From positions 1 to 42,298 of the forward strand of contig CAAENA010000087.1 in NCBI GenBank assembly GCA_900757205.1: DNA of 42,298 bases. The letters are read 5' to 3'. The stretch comes from an uncultured Collinsella sp. (GTDB lineage: Bacteria; Actinomycetota; Coriobacteriia; Coriobacteriales; Coriobacteriaceae). Each line of letters opens with the position of its first letter. Positions within the stretch are counted from its first letter, which is position 1. Position numbers and translations under genes: made by a program. Shown here in pieces: positions 8,272 through 16,976 of the stretch. The notes under the pieces are model-generated. The model was given only the letters and a program-made list of their open reading frames with translations, did no database searches and was not told the origin of the DNA.

Positions 8272-8394
8272 TCAAATGGACGAGGAGAATCTGGCGCTCC
8301 TCTCGATGAGCCCGGAGAGGTCCCTGGTCGTCACCTTCCCCCGCGCGAACGCGAAGCGGACGGCGGCGAGCCATGTCCTCACCGCGCGTTCCAT
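8272..8394 (-). pseudogene. 40-residue HTH-like fragment, unrecognised
   Basis: A short minus-strand frame encodes MERAVRTWLAAVRFAF followed by RGKVTTRDLSGLIERS and stops at 8272. The second part resembles the first helices of a winged helix-turn-helix. It has no convincing ribosome site. It lies between an IS3 remnant and the ATPase gene and is probably the stump of a regulator or mobile-element protein. Function unknown. Confidence 0.25.
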
Positions 8395-8475
8395 TTAGGG
8401 AGTCCTCGAGAAGTCGATCTCTCTGTGCGATAATCGAGCTATTGAGTCTCGCGAGTTTAGAGCTGGTGATATGCA

Positions 8476-9774
8476 TTGAAAATCAAGATGAAAAACATCG
8501 GCAGGGTCGCTGAGGCCGATATCGAGATTAATGGTATTGCCGTGATCGCCGGGGAGAACGGGACGGGGAAAAGCACGGTTGGAAAAGCGCTTTATGCGGC
8601 CTTCAACAGCATGTCCGATTCGGAGAACAAAATCGACCGCATGAGGCGCAATAGTGTTGAGCGCGCCATCAGGAAGGCATATGTGGGAAGCCCTCTCGAC
8701 TCCACGTCTCGCCACAGGCGAACTGCTGGAAGAATGAATAGTTTCATCGACAGGGTTTTTTCGGGCGAGTGCACGAGGGACGAGCTTATTGATGAGATAA
8801 AGGAGTATTACGGGGAGGAGATCTCCCGTGAGATCGAATCCGATTTCACGAATGGCGTAGCAGGAGTTGCCGATCAGATTATCGAGATCATGGATATCTC
8901 CGATGATGAGGTATTTCGTGCGATTGCGACAAACAGGTTCCGAAGCGAGTTCAACGGCCAGATCAATTCGGTTTTCGGCGAAGAGCCCGGGAAGGTCGAA
9001 CTCCAGATAAAGGACGCATCTACGGTTTTCTCGGTTGCAAGTGACGAGGTGGCGGAGGTGCACGATAGGAGGGTTTTGCGATTCAGGGCGCATTATCTGG
9101 ACGACCCGTTCCTGATCGATTCTCTCGGAGGACCCTACGGCCCCGCTTTTCGGTTCAAGCCCCTCCTTGGACACCAGGAGGAGCTGCGGCAAGATTTGAT
9201 TCAGGCGACCATCCGTAACGATGACAGCGAGTCCTCGCTGTTCGAAGAGATCGCGAAGGAGCGACACCTGAAGGTTCTCATGGACAAGGTTTCCTCCTTA
9301 TGTCCGGGGCATTTCGAGAGGAGCGAAAGTCGCGGTCACCTTACGTATCTCGAAGAGGGCTTCGCTCGGGGGTTGGAGCCTGGGAACCTTTCTGCTGGCT
9401 TGAAGACGTTCGCCATCATGAAGGTGCTCTTGAAGTCCGGCGCGCTAGATGCCGGAGGGACTATTATCCTCGATGAACCCGAGATTCATCTTCATCCTGC
9501 ATGGCAGCTGGCCTTCGCCGAGATAATCGTGCTGCTCCAGAAAGAGCTCGGGATGCACGTCTTAATGAGCACCCATAGTCCATATTTCCTGAATGCGATC
9601 GAAGTGTATTCTAAGAAGCACGCTGTTGATGGATTGTGCTCATATTATCTTGCGGAGACCTGCACTGATGGACGCTCTCGCTTTGCCGATATAACCGGCT
9701 CGACTGAGGTCGCCTACGAGAAGCTGGCGGCTCCTTTTGATACGCTTGAGAGGGAGGAGTACGGCCTTGAGTAG
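8476..9774 (+). CDS. ABC/SMC-class AAA ATPase (AAA_21/AAA_15-like), candidate defence ATPase
   Basis: Predicted soluble ATPase of 432 residues. Walker A is GENGTGKST (residues 26-34). The ABC-type signature NLSAGLK is centred on Leu305-Gly308, Walker B is IILDEPEIHLHP (Asp333-Glu334), and the switch is STHSPYF. The order and the EIHLHP form match OLD/RecF-like ATPases found in Septu, PARIS, Gabija-like and related anti-phage systems. About 270 residues between Walker A and the signature form a coiled, charged insert. The start is TTG at 8476, with GGTGAT five bases upstream; an in-frame ATG at 8488 is an alternative. The last eight bases overlap the next gene, so the two are translationally coupled. 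The pair sits in an island bordered by transposase debris. The ATPase class is clear; the defence role is inference. Confidence 0.75.
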   Translation: MKIKMKNIGRVAEADIEINGIAVIAGENGTGKSTVGKALYAAFNSMSDSENKIDRMRRNSVERAIRKAYVGSPLDSTSRHRRTAGRMNSFIDRVFSGECTRDELIDEIKEYYGEEISREIESDFTNGVAGVADQIIEIMDISDDEVFRAIATNRFRSEFNGQINSVFGEEPGKVELQIKDASTVFSVASDEVAEVHDRRVLRFRAHYLDDPFLIDSLGGPYGPAFRFKPLLGHQEELRQDLIQATIRNDDSESSLFEEIAKERHLKVLMDKVSSLCPGHFERSESRGHLTYLEEGFARGLEPGNLSAGLKTFAIMKVLLKSGALDAGGTIILDEPEIHLHPAWQLAFAEIIVLLQKELGMHVLMSTHSPYFLNAIEVYSKKHAVDGLCSYYLAETCTDGRSRFADITGSTEVAYEKLAAPFDTLEREEYGLE

Positions 9775-10435
9775 CGACCTGTGCGCCTCCTGCCCTCATC
9801 CGAACTCTCCCGCGGTGCCAGATGGCAGCGATGGTTGCTCCCGTTGCAGGACCTGTATCCTAAGGGACTGCACGTCGACCATCTCCAAAACATCCAGAGA
9901 CGGGAGCGTCTCTCTTGTGGATGACGATTTGCCTGTTGTCAATTTTGACTCTGTTAAAGAATGCTACTGCAAGAAGGTCAATAGGTGGATGCAACTCCCG
10001 CGCTCCGCCGATGCGCTGTATTGCGATCGGGAAACGTTATATCTAGTCGAATTTAAAAACGGCAGTCTGAAGGAGACGCTGGGGAAGAGGCTCAATCCCA
10101 AGGATGACGAAGAGCTTGGTATCAATCTTGGCCAAAGGGACGCCCTCATCGAGAAGTGCAAGGACAGCGTTTTGATCTGCTCGGACCTGTGGGGAAAGAG
10201 GACGAGATGGTTTCGCGAGCACTGCGTCTTTGTTTTGGTATACAACGAGGACAAGAACAAGACCGCGTTGAAGCGGGTTGCCAGCTCGATTAGGAAAAAA
10301 GCGCGTTTTGGGCTTCCTGACAAATTGAAAGGTTTTTGCGTGAAGGATGTCTTGACGCTAACCGAAAAGGAGTTTTCGACATCGCTCCTTTCAACTTGGC
10401 GAGACGCAGAAGAAATCGCGGAGGTCGACGCGTAG
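9767..10435 (+). CDS. Cys-rich protein with PD-(D/E)XK-like motif, partner of the ATPase
   Basis: The function is not recognised with certainty. The 222-residue product has six cysteines near the N terminus (6, 9, 24, 27, 30, 35), including a CxxC pair and a CxxCxxC run, as in a zinc-binding element. It then has a segment with Asp82 and Asp87 followed by LYLVEFKNG, in which Glu95-x-Lys97 follows a hydrophobic strand. D-x(n)-E-x-K after a beta strand is the PD-(D/E)XK nuclease signature, so a nuclease effector is plausible. The remainder is basic and ends LTEKEFSTSLL. Start choice: the open frame begins at 9737, but TTG at 9767 has an exceptionally good AGGGAGGAG seven bases upstream and overlaps the ATPase stop by eight bases. 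The tight coupling argues for a two-protein complex. Confidence 0.65.
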   Translation: MSSDLCASCPHPNSPAVPDGSDGCSRCRTCILRDCTSTISKTSRDGSVSLVDDDLPVVNFDSVKECYCKKVNRWMQLPRSADALYCDRETLYLVEFKNGSLKETLGKRLNPKDDEELGINLGQRDALIEKCKDSVLICSDLWGKRTRWFREHCVFVLVYNEDKNKTALKRVASSIRKKARFGLPDKLKGFCVKDVLTLTEKEFSTSLLSTWRDAEEIAEVDA

Positions 10436-10457
10436 GAGACCGAAAAGCATCCGGTGG

Positions 10458-11085
10458 CTATTTGCTCCCGATATCGATCGTTCGTCTGCAGTCGGTTTTC
10501 TTTCCGCTGCGCCCGCCAGTTTGCGATGAGTCGCGCACCGTGTGAAGCTCAACACGGATGAAATACAAATATAATCCCCCCTTGCACTGTGTTGATAAAT
10601 ATTGCTCGTCGAACTCATCTGAACTGGGCTTTCTTGCATAGAACTGCCTGAACCTGAGCGTTTTCGGGTATCGCATTGCCCGATCGAGCACCATCGCGAC
10701 CTTCTCAAGCTTGTCCTCGGGCGGACTCATAGCCACAGCCCCGCATGTCGTCCCGGTTGGAGCCGGGATGAGCCCTCAGGAAGCACTGCATGAAGTAGCG
10801 CATCCGGTTCACGGGCCCCAGCGGGTTCTGGCCGTCGGGAACGCCCTTGAGCAGCTTCGCGTTGTAGTGCTGGCTCTTCAGTGACAGATTGTTGACGGGA
10901 GCCGTGTGGCGCCCGAACGTCGCCAAGGTCTTCGCCCTGCTTGTCTTGCCAAGGCCCTCCCGGATGAAGATTGAATTGCCTGGCTCATCGCAGCCGAGCG
11001 CGACACGGCCTCTACCCGAGACCATCATCTCTACACATAGCCCATCATTCGACAAGAACGCGCAGTTTGTCCTGCATAGGCGCAT
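10458..11085 (-). pseudogene. decayed transposase, C-terminal half, frameshifted
   Basis: Two overlapping minus-strand frames make one broken protein. Frame 1 (11085 to 10705) contains LSLKSQHYNAKLLKGVPDG and PLGPVNRMRYFMQCFLRAHPG, then runs out after NRDDMRG. Frame 2 (10736 to 10458) continues with PPEDKLEKVAMVLDRAM and PKTLRFRQFYARKP. The layout (catalytic-end segment, VN-x-FLRAHxG-NRDDM, PPEDKLEKV, PKTLRFRQFY) looks like the C terminus of a transposase family common in gut actinobacteria, which I cannot name with certainty. The frameshift lies near 10710-10735. No intact N-terminal half is present. It forms the left border of the peptide operon and fills most of the gene-free 10436-11285 stretch. 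Confidence 0.55.
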
Positions 11086-11285
11086 GGTGTCCCCCTCCGC
11101 CGCAAGAGGTGAGCAAAAGAGAGGCTCCCCTCGCCACTACCGGACAAAGGGACCTCTCTGGGGAAACACGCTATAAAACCTTCTTGCCGGGCGGTCGAGT
11201 ACAGCACCGACGGCGTACCCGTGGAGACCTACCCAGAGCCCACGCCATTTCAAGTTTCTTGGTCTTCAACGCCACAATCCGATAA
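11086..11285. other. gap between transposase remnant and exporter gene
   Basis: No intact gene. A loose inverted repeat (GAGAGG-type against CCTCTC, about 11120-11158) could end the peptide-operon transcript, and a plus-strand stretch reading AVEYSTDGVPVETYPEPTPF (about 11190-11260) may be another transposase shard. Neither is firm. Confidence 0.3.
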
Positions 11286-12920
11286 TCATCCAGCCGTCGA
11301 AATGACCTCGTCACAGGCGGCAAGCATCTCCTCGTCATGAGTGACAACGATTACAATATGGTCTCTCTTAATTTCATGAAGCAATTTGATCAGCGCACCT
11401 CGACTCTTCGCATCAAGTGCTGAGGTCGGTTCATCAAAAAGCATAACGTCCGGCGATTTCAACAGCTGTCTCACAATTGCAATCTTTTGCTTCTCGCCGC
11501 CGGACACCCCTCCTTTCCCGCCGTCAAGCATCGCCGTTGCCCCGTTCTCCACAGAAGCAGCCATTTCGTCTAGCCCCAATATGACAAGCATCCGATTCAG
11601 CTTATCCATCTCGTAATCATCAGAAAGCAGCGTAAGATTATCGAGAATCGTCCCCTCAACGATAGGGGGTTCTTGCTCCGTAATGCTGACTCGACACCGC
11701 CGCAATGCATATCGATCGATGCAACGCTGTGACACCCCGTTGTAGCGAACGGCCCCTTCTGTGTCATCTGGATATAGCCCCAATATCACTGACAGCAGCG
11801 AGCTCTTCCCCGAACCATTCGGCCCCGAGATTCCATATAGCCGACCCCTGGAAAACGCGAGCCCCTCAATGCTTAACGCGACCCTTTCCGCCCCTGGATA
11901 ACGTAGCTTGATGTTCTCTAGACGGATTTCCTCAATCGGACCAAGCGCCAATTTGCCATTCGCTTCCACCGGGACATCCCAAATTCTTTTCAGCCGCTCA
12001 TAGCATACGCGATTAGTCTGGTAATCCCTTCCCCAGCCCAACAAATACTGTACCGCTGAGCTTAAGTTCGAATAATATCCAACAGCAGTCACGAGAAAAC
12101 CAGGCAACAGTCTCCCGCCCATCACTTCAACCGCGCCCACAGCAAGAAGACATCCTTGAGCGGCGGAAGCGACCAACGCGTTGCCAAAGGTAAATCTAGA
12201 CCCTACTTCCTGATTTGCTCTCATCGTTGGATAGAGCCCATTAAAAGCTTCGACCAGTACAGCGCGGGACCTATCGAACAAAGCATGTTTGCGGATGAAA
12301 TCAACTTTCTCCAACTGATCTTGTAGACAGGAAAAAAACCTCGCGCTCTGCTCTTGTACGTCAAAACTTCTCTCAAACAGCCTTGCGCGTGAAACCGCAT
12401 AAAAAGCGGCACTCGCTGCCGCAAGAACAAGGCAGACCACACTCAACTTGATATTCAGGCTACCGAGAACAAACAGGGCGGACAAAAGGGTGATAACGTT
12501 GCTTGAAACTCCCACAACCGAGTTGATTACGAAGATGACAAGGTCATTAGCGTCGTGATTGATTTGCTGGTTATAATACGACGCGTTGAAGCCCTCGAAG
12601 AATGCCTGGGGAAGGTGCTTCACGTGCTCAAGCGTATCCGCATTTAAGCCGAACCCCGCATGCGACTGAAGGTTGATGTACAGCATCTCTGAGCAATACA
12701 CTAGTCCCGCTCGAACCGCTTGGACCGCAACCAAAATAAGGCAACAAACGAGAACGGCGGCAAGATCGGCGCTGGCCGGCATCGCCAATCGGTTTACCAC
12801 TATGCCGGTAAGAAAGGGACCCGCAAGCGCAAGCAGCCCGACCAAAACTGTTACGACAAGATAGGCGTAGAATCGACCGCCCAGTATATATTTTCTACAG
12901 AGATTAAGCATCAGCCTCAT
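11286..12920 (-). CDS. fused ABC exporter (permease + ATPase), peptide export
   Basis: A type I ABC half-transporter of 544 residues. The N-terminal half has about six membrane segments (first YAYLVVTVLVGLLALAGPFL). The C-terminal nucleotide-binding domain has Walker A GPNGSGKSS, signature GGVSGGEKQK, Walker B VMLFDEPTSALD and switch THDEEM. There is no N-terminal C39 peptidase domain, so it cannot cleave a double-glycine leader itself. The frame opens at a GTG at 12932. The ATG at 12920 (MRLMLNL) follows GCGGGGCAAA and is preferred; ATG at 12911 is also possible. The start overlaps the radical SAM stop, so the two are coupled. As last gene of the operon behind two Cys-rich peptide genes and their maturase, it most likely exports the modified peptide (inference). 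Confidence 0.85.
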   Translation of the reverse strand: MRLMLNLCRKYILGGRFYAYLVVTVLVGLLALAGPFLTGIVVNRLAMPASADLAAVLVCCLILVAVQAVRAGLVYCSEMLYINLQSHAGFGLNADTLEHVKHLPQAFFEGFNASYYNQQINHDANDLVIFVINSVVGVSSNVITLLSALFVLGSLNIKLSVVCLVLAAASAAFYAVSRARLFERSFDVQEQSARFFSCLQDQLEKVDFIRKHALFDRSRAVLVEAFNGLYPTMRANQEVGSRFTFGNALVASAAQGCLLAVGAVEVMGGRLLPGFLVTAVGYYSNLSSAVQYLLGWGRDYQTNRVCYERLKRIWDVPVEANGKLALGPIEEIRLENIKLRYPGAERVALSIEGLAFSRGRLYGISGPNGSGKSSLLSVILGLYPDDTEGAVRYNGVSQRCIDRYALRRCRVSITEQEPPIVEGTILDNLTLLSDDYEMDKLNRMLVILGLDEMAASVENGATAMLDGGKGGVSGGEKQKIAIVRQLLKSPDVMLFDEPTSALDAKSRGALIKLLHEIKRDHIVIVVTHDEEMLAACDEVISTAG

Positions 12921-14202
12921 TTTGCCCCGCACCCCGTTTTGCCGTATTCATCATCTGGGAGAGCAGCATTTTTTGCTCGGCATCATACCGGAAGGAAACG
13001 CAACGTTTCCCCTCACCGTTTAAGGCGTGGTTGGGGCACCCTCCCATGCACATGGGAAAAGCAAAGCACTCTTGGCATTCCGGGTCATCCGGCTCATATG
13101 CCATCCAGTTAATCATGTTCTTGCTCAACATTGGCGGCTCGAAAATAGTTCCGACCCTCCGCTCCTTCATTCCAATGTCATCCCAGCACTTATACAAATC
13201 TCCGACGGGATCAACCACGTACGAGTTGATTCCAACGGCGCAACATATCCCGAAATTCGTCCCACCAAAAGGTTGAACTTTGAAGCCCCGCGCAATTGCC
13301 CTTTTATAAAACTCAGTCTCCTCATACGAGAACTCTTTTACAGTAAAGCAGTGGCTGTCGTTCGCACATACCTGATTGATATCGTCAACAGGGGCTAAAT
13401 AGAAGTGAACCTTATTCATCAGGCCATTTAGCTCGAGATAATCCAATAGCTCTTGAGCGGCCTCGATGTTGGTCTTGTCGACGTTGCTCCTTATCGAAAT
13501 ATCGATGATGTCGGCACACTCTTTGACGTTCTTGAGAATACGTTCGTATGTAGGGCTTCCGTCGTGAAGAATCCTTCTCGAATCGTGATCCGACTTCGAT
13601 CCATCTATAGTCACTTGCGCGCTCGTCACACCACATGCCGCGAGCCTCCTTGCAACATCAGGCGTCAGCAGATAGCCATTTGTCACTATCGATGCGGAAT
13701 ATTCACACGTTGGCCCCACGACATCTTTCAGATCCGACGTAATCCGTTCGATCATCTTCATTCCGAGCAGAGGCTCGCCGCCGTACCATCCAACTGAGAG
13801 ACTTGCGATACCAGGATAGTAATCTTTCACGAACTTGGAGAGCTGTGTCAAAACCTCCTCGCCCATCGTCGTGTACGCCTGTCCCTTTTCATAGCAGTAG
13901 GGACAGCAAAAGTTGCAAGCCATCGTTGGCGCAATGGTAAGGGACAGAGCAGTATTCGCAAAGCGCGCGGCGCGACTTTGCAACCTGATCTCCCCAAGCT
14001 CGTCCCTCTCCTCATTGACTAGGATGCCTCCCCTTATCAGCTCCGCGACAAGATCATCGGCATCCCGAACGTCCCCTTCTTGAATCCTTTTGAATTTCTG
14101 CGCGTATTCCGGATTTAACGACAGGATGCCGCCGGTTCGCGCATTCATGATAAGAAGACTTCCGTTATGTTCATGCACCACATTAAATTGCGACAGTTTC
14201 AC
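12904..14202 (-). CDS. radical SAM/SPASM peptide maturase
   Basis: Predicted RiPP-modifying enzyme of 432 residues. Residues 1 to about 80 form a small N-terminal domain of the kind that binds precursor peptides in sactipeptide and ranthipeptide maturases. The radical SAM core carries CxxxCxxC at Cys96, Cys100 and Cys103 (ACNFCCPYC), the GGEPL motif near residues 141-145 and VTIDG near 197. The C-terminal SPASM domain has Cys320, 321, 339, 376, 379, 385, 389 and 401, including CQECFAFPMCMGGCP, enough for two auxiliary 4Fe-4S clusters. This enzyme class commonly makes thioether or carbon-carbon crosslinks on peptide side chains. The start is GTG at 14202 with GGAGATGG upstream; the neighbouring ATG is out of frame. 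It lies 66 bp behind the second permease gene. The likely substrates are the two five-cysteine peptides at 16958-17243. Confidence 0.88.
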   Translation of the reverse strand: MKLSQFNVVHEHNGSLLIMNARTGGILSLNPEYAQKFKRIQEGDVRDADDLVAELIRGGILVNEERDELGEIRLQSRAARFANTALSLTIAPTMACNFCCPYCYEKGQAYTTMGEEVLTQLSKFVKDYYPGIASLSVGWYGGEPLLGMKMIERITSDLKDVVGPTCEYSASIVTNGYLLTPDVARRLAACGVTSAQVTIDGSKSDHDSRRILHDGSPTYERILKNVKECADIIDISIRSNVDKTNIEAAQELLDYLELNGLMNKVHFYLAPVDDINQVCANDSHCFTVKEFSYEETEFYKRAIARGFKVQPFGGTNFGICCAVGINSYVVDPVGDLYKCWDDIGMKERRVGTIFEPPMLSKNMINWMAYEPDDPECQECFAFPMCMGGCPNHALNGEGKRCVSFRYDAEQKMLLSQMMNTAKRGAGQNEADA

Positions 14203-14268
14203 TTCGCACCATCTCCATTTCCAACCAAATCCATATCGACCCTCAGACGCTGCGCATACGCCAGCGCA

Positions 14269-15057
14269 CTACCTTCTTCGATAAAAACTGCACGAAAGCA
14301 GCAATAGACATGCGAGCGACACGATGACCGCATGGCCGCATGCAGCCATCAGGACCGTCCCGCCGGCAGCCCCGCACGCCCTCATCCAATAAGCCATGTG
14401 AACCGGGGGTAAAACGGTTGGGAAACTCATCGCGATAACAAGGCCCGCGAACGTTGCGACCAGCAAGGCTCCCGACACAAGAGATCTGATCCTGAACACC
14501 TCATATGCAACCGCAACCATCAGCGTATAAGCGGCGTCTATAACGATATTCGACAGGAGTGCCGAGGTCACATTACCAACCGTAAGGCTGTCTAGACCGC
14601 TTCCGGAGCACACGGCAAAGACCGCAGCGACACCGAGAGTAAACACGATGTAGGGGCACAGCGTATACACTTCGCAAGCCAATGTCTTTGCCGCAAACAG
14701 CTGCCAGCTGCGGAAGCCCCGAGCAATCGAAACTCCCCTTGCCGACACGCTCGTCGCATCACCGAATAGCGTCCCCGCCACAACAACAGAGACGATTGGG
14801 AAGAACACCGTATGCGCCATGGAGACGACACTTAGCCAGGAAGAGATACCCGTTGGCCCAACCCCTATCGAGAAAAGATAGCCCGGATCGGCGGAAAAGC
14901 CAAAGAACTGGCCCTCTCCCCCTGCGGAGACCCATGCGCCGGACCCGGCAAACACATAAATCCCCGCGATGCCCAAATACATCAGCGCTATTATCACGGC
15001 GAGTTTCATTCTCCTTGCGCGGAACAGTTCCGCCCTGACCGACATCCCAAGATTCAT
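14269..15057 (-). CDS. ABC-2 type permease, second subunit
   Basis: Integral membrane protein of 262 residues with about six hydrophobic segments (for example LAVIIALMYLGIAGIYVFAG near the start and TVLMAACGHAVIVSLACLL at the end). This is the layout of ABC-2 permeases that pair with a separate ATPase. A much longer frame runs upstream to 15423 but overlaps the preceding permease and is Cys/Arg-rich nonsense. The ATG at 15057 overlaps the upstream stop as ATGA and follows GGCGG. With the ATPase at 15872 and the first permease at 15054 it forms a three-gene transporter like LanFEG-type self-immunity systems, a role suggested by the context rather than by sequence alone. Confidence 0.75.
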   Translation of the reverse strand: MNLGMSVRAELFRARRMKLAVIIALMYLGIAGIYVFAGSGAWVSAGGEGQFFGFSADPGYLFSIGVGPTGISSWLSVVSMAHTVFFPIVSVVVAGTLFGDATSVSARGVSIARGFRSWQLFAAKTLACEVYTLCPYIVFTLGVAAVFAVCSGSGLDSLTVGNVTSALLSNIVIDAAYTLMVAVAYEVFRIRSLVSGALLVATFAGLVIAMSFPTVLPPVHMAYWMRACGAAGGTVLMAACGHAVIVSLACLLLLSCSFYRRR

Positions 15058-15872
15058 CGAACCGCCGTCCTTACAAATAGCGAGACGAGCGCAACTCCAA
15101 CCGACACAAGCACAGTGCCGCCCGCATACAGCAAAACCTGAATTACACCAACATTCTGCATACTCAGGGAACACAGGTTCATCAGGTAATACACGGGCGA
15201 GAGCATGAGCAGCAAGCTGGGCTGACCGCTTCCGTATGTACTTGGGAACCACACCATCACAAATGTCGAAACCGCTATTGCAACGACGCTGCTCGCCACC
15301 ACACTCCTCGTGAGCAAATACAGGGCGAAGGTAGCGGCGTACATCGAAATGAGCAGCAGCGCGATCATCAGCGCAATCGATACAAATTGGGCAAACCCTG
15401 AGCACGAGGCCCCAACGTCCCATTGGGCCATCTTGGTTAAATACAGCGCAGTCGTAGAAAGAAGATACACGGCACCGACCAGAGTGCAGTTCACCAACAG
15501 CTTCGTGATCACAATCGCCGCCTGCGACACCCCTCGCGATCTCGATACGGCGTAAGCCACGGATTCAAAGTCTCTCGACGTAGCGTAAACCGCGTAGAGA
15601 ATCGTCACCGGAATCCAGACCACTGTAGACGCAAAAGACGTCCGGGCAACAGAGCCCAAAACGTCCCCTGCATCCACTAGGTTTCCAATAAAACCTATAG
15701 CCCCTCCAAGCGTATACGGGTCATCACCGGCGACCATGATCAGCACCTCAGACGAAGTCGCAGCCGCAACCACATACAGCACAGCCGCAAGCGCAATCAT
15801 CAGAGCGGTCGCCGGGTGCCTGGCGAGCAACCATACCTCGCTCCGAAAAGCTGAGATGAACTCGCGTTTCAT
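15054..15872 (-). CDS. ABC-2 type permease, first subunit
   Basis: A membrane protein of 272 residues with about six hydrophobic segments. It starts MKREFISAFRSEVWLLARHP, followed by ALMIALAAVLYVVAAATS, the cytoplasmic-head-then-membrane pattern of ABC-2 permeases. The ATG at 15872 overlaps the stop of the ATPase gene as TGATG, a classic coupled junction; a GTG one codon earlier is the longer option. Its stop overlaps the next permease start by four bases. The two permeases are similar in size and topology but clearly different in sequence. They probably form a heterodimer that, with the ATPase, pumps the mature peptide away from the membrane for producer immunity (inference). Confidence 0.78.
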   Translation of the reverse strand: MKREFISAFRSEVWLLARHPATALMIALAAVLYVVAAATSSEVLIMVAGDDPYTLGGAIGFIGNLVDAGDVLGSVARTSFASTVVWIPVTILYAVYATSRDFESVAYAVSRSRGVSQAAIVITKLLVNCTLVGAVYLLSTTALYLTKMAQWDVGASCSGFAQFVSIALMIALLLISMYAATFALYLLTRSVVASSVVAIAVSTFVMVWFPSTYGSGQPSLLLMLSPVYYLMNLCSLSMQNVGVIQVLLYAGGTVLVSVGVALVSLFVRTAVR

Positions 15873-16792
15873 CACAGCTCGCTCTCTCGACCGATGAGCT
15901 CCGAATAAAACTCCTCAAGGCTCTTCCTATGAGAATACGCCTCCGCAACCCTCACACCTGCGGTCGAGAGCGCTTCGATTGCAATGCCCCGCCCTTCCTT
16001 TTTCTCCTCATAGCGCATAAGGACGCTGCCGTCCGGCAGAAAAGAATGTGAGGTCTCATCTCCGAGAACCGATCTCGTTCGCTCCAGATCGTCCACATGC
16101 AACACGAAACCACCGCGGCATGACTTTTCCAGCTGAGGTGCGGTCATCCTTCGAATGAGGCGACCATGACTTATGAAGAGGTAATCAGTTGCCAGCTTGT
16201 GCATCTCCTCAAGATTGTGGCTGGATACGAGAATCGTTTTACCTTGATCTTTGTTAAGATGCGTAAGGATTTTTCTTACTTCGACTATCCCCATCGGATC
16301 CAGGCCGTTTGTCGGCTCGTCCAGGATCAACAGCTCCGGATCGCCCAGCAACGCTATGGCCAGATCGAGACGCCTCCTCATTCCCATTGAGAAGTTCTTC
16401 ACTTTCTTCCCGCCGGCCTCCCCCAAACCGACGGTTGATAACACACCGTCGATGGAACGATCGGTGGGAAGCCCCCACTCAATACAGCGAACGACCAAGT
16501 TGTCTCGCGCGGTCAGATTAGGATACGAAGCATTGAGGTCGGGCATATAACCCAGCCTTTCCCTGCAGCTCCGTATTTCACGTCTCCCGGTTTGCCCAAA
16601 CATCGAGATCGTTCCTGACGATGGCTCCGAAAGCCCCGTGATCAATCGAATTAACGTGCTCTTGCCGGCACCATTCTCCCCAATGAGTGCACACAGCTCG
16701 CCTTCCATTAAAGAGAACGAGACTGATTTAACCGCTTCAAACCCGCCATATCTCTTGGATATGGCGCGCAATTCAACTGGGACTTCCCGCAT
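15872..16792 (-). CDS. ABC transporter ATP-binding protein (LanF/bacitracin-immunity type)
   Basis: Nucleotide-binding subunit of 306 residues. Walker A is GENGAGKST (residues 38-46), signature NFSMGMRRRLDLA, Walker B LLILDEPTNGLDPMG and switch SSHNLEEM, followed by about 90 C-terminal residues typical of the drug/peptide ABC-2 ATPases. The open frame starts at 16951, but the ATG at 16792 is supported by GGGGAGG nine bases upstream, and the family starts about here; an ATG three codons earlier would have no ribosome-site spacing. It is the first large gene behind the precursor peptides, separated from them by 165 bp with strong hairpins. It forms a coupled operon with the two permeases. Confidence 0.88.
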   Translation of the reverse strand: MREVPVELRAISKRYGGFEAVKSVSFSLMEGELCALIGENGAGKSTLIRLITGLSEPSSGTISMFGQTGRREIRSCRERLGYMPDLNASYPNLTARDNLVVRCIEWGLPTDRSIDGVLSTVGLGEAGGKKVKNFSMGMRRRLDLAIALLGDPELLILDEPTNGLDPMGIVEVRKILTHLNKDQGKTILVSSHNLEEMHKLATDYLFISHGRLIRRMTAPQLEKSCRGGFVLHVDDLERTRSVLGDETSHSFLPDGSVLMRYEEKKEGRGIAIEALSTAGVRVAEAYSHRKSLEEFYSELIGRESEL

Positions 16793-16929
16793 GGACGACA
16801 TCCTCCCCGTCAATAAAAAGGGACGACATGGCAATTGTGCGGGGTTATAGGTAACGTCGGTTCGCCCCCCATATTGCAATGCCACATCGCCCCTCAGGCG
16901 CTGCTGGCCAAAATATCTTTGAACAGTCT

Positions 16930-16976
16930 GTGCACGCCGTACGGCGTGCACTATCCGCTAAAAGCGGATAGTGCAC
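16930..16976 (-). promoter_or_regulatory. overlapping alternative hairpins after the second precursor gene
   Basis: A perfect 22-bp palindrome (16930-16951) and a perfect 14-bp stem with a three-base loop (16946-16959 with 16963-16976) share the segment GTGCAC (16946-16951), so only one can form fully at a time. The precursor stop codon (16958-16960) lies inside the second stem. No U-tract follows. The position fits an mRNA-stabilising or attenuating element that keeps precursor transcripts more abundant than the enzyme transcripts. Confidence 0.6.

Noticed and set aside
8395..9267. 290-residue minus-strand frame opposite the ATPase
   Set aside because: Antisense of a gene with intact Walker A, signature and Walker B; no motifs of its own.
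16805..16890. 25-codon frame between precursor 2 and the ABC ATPase gene
   Set aside because: Ribosome-site spacing is too short (about two bases) and there is no resemblance to the precursor peptides.
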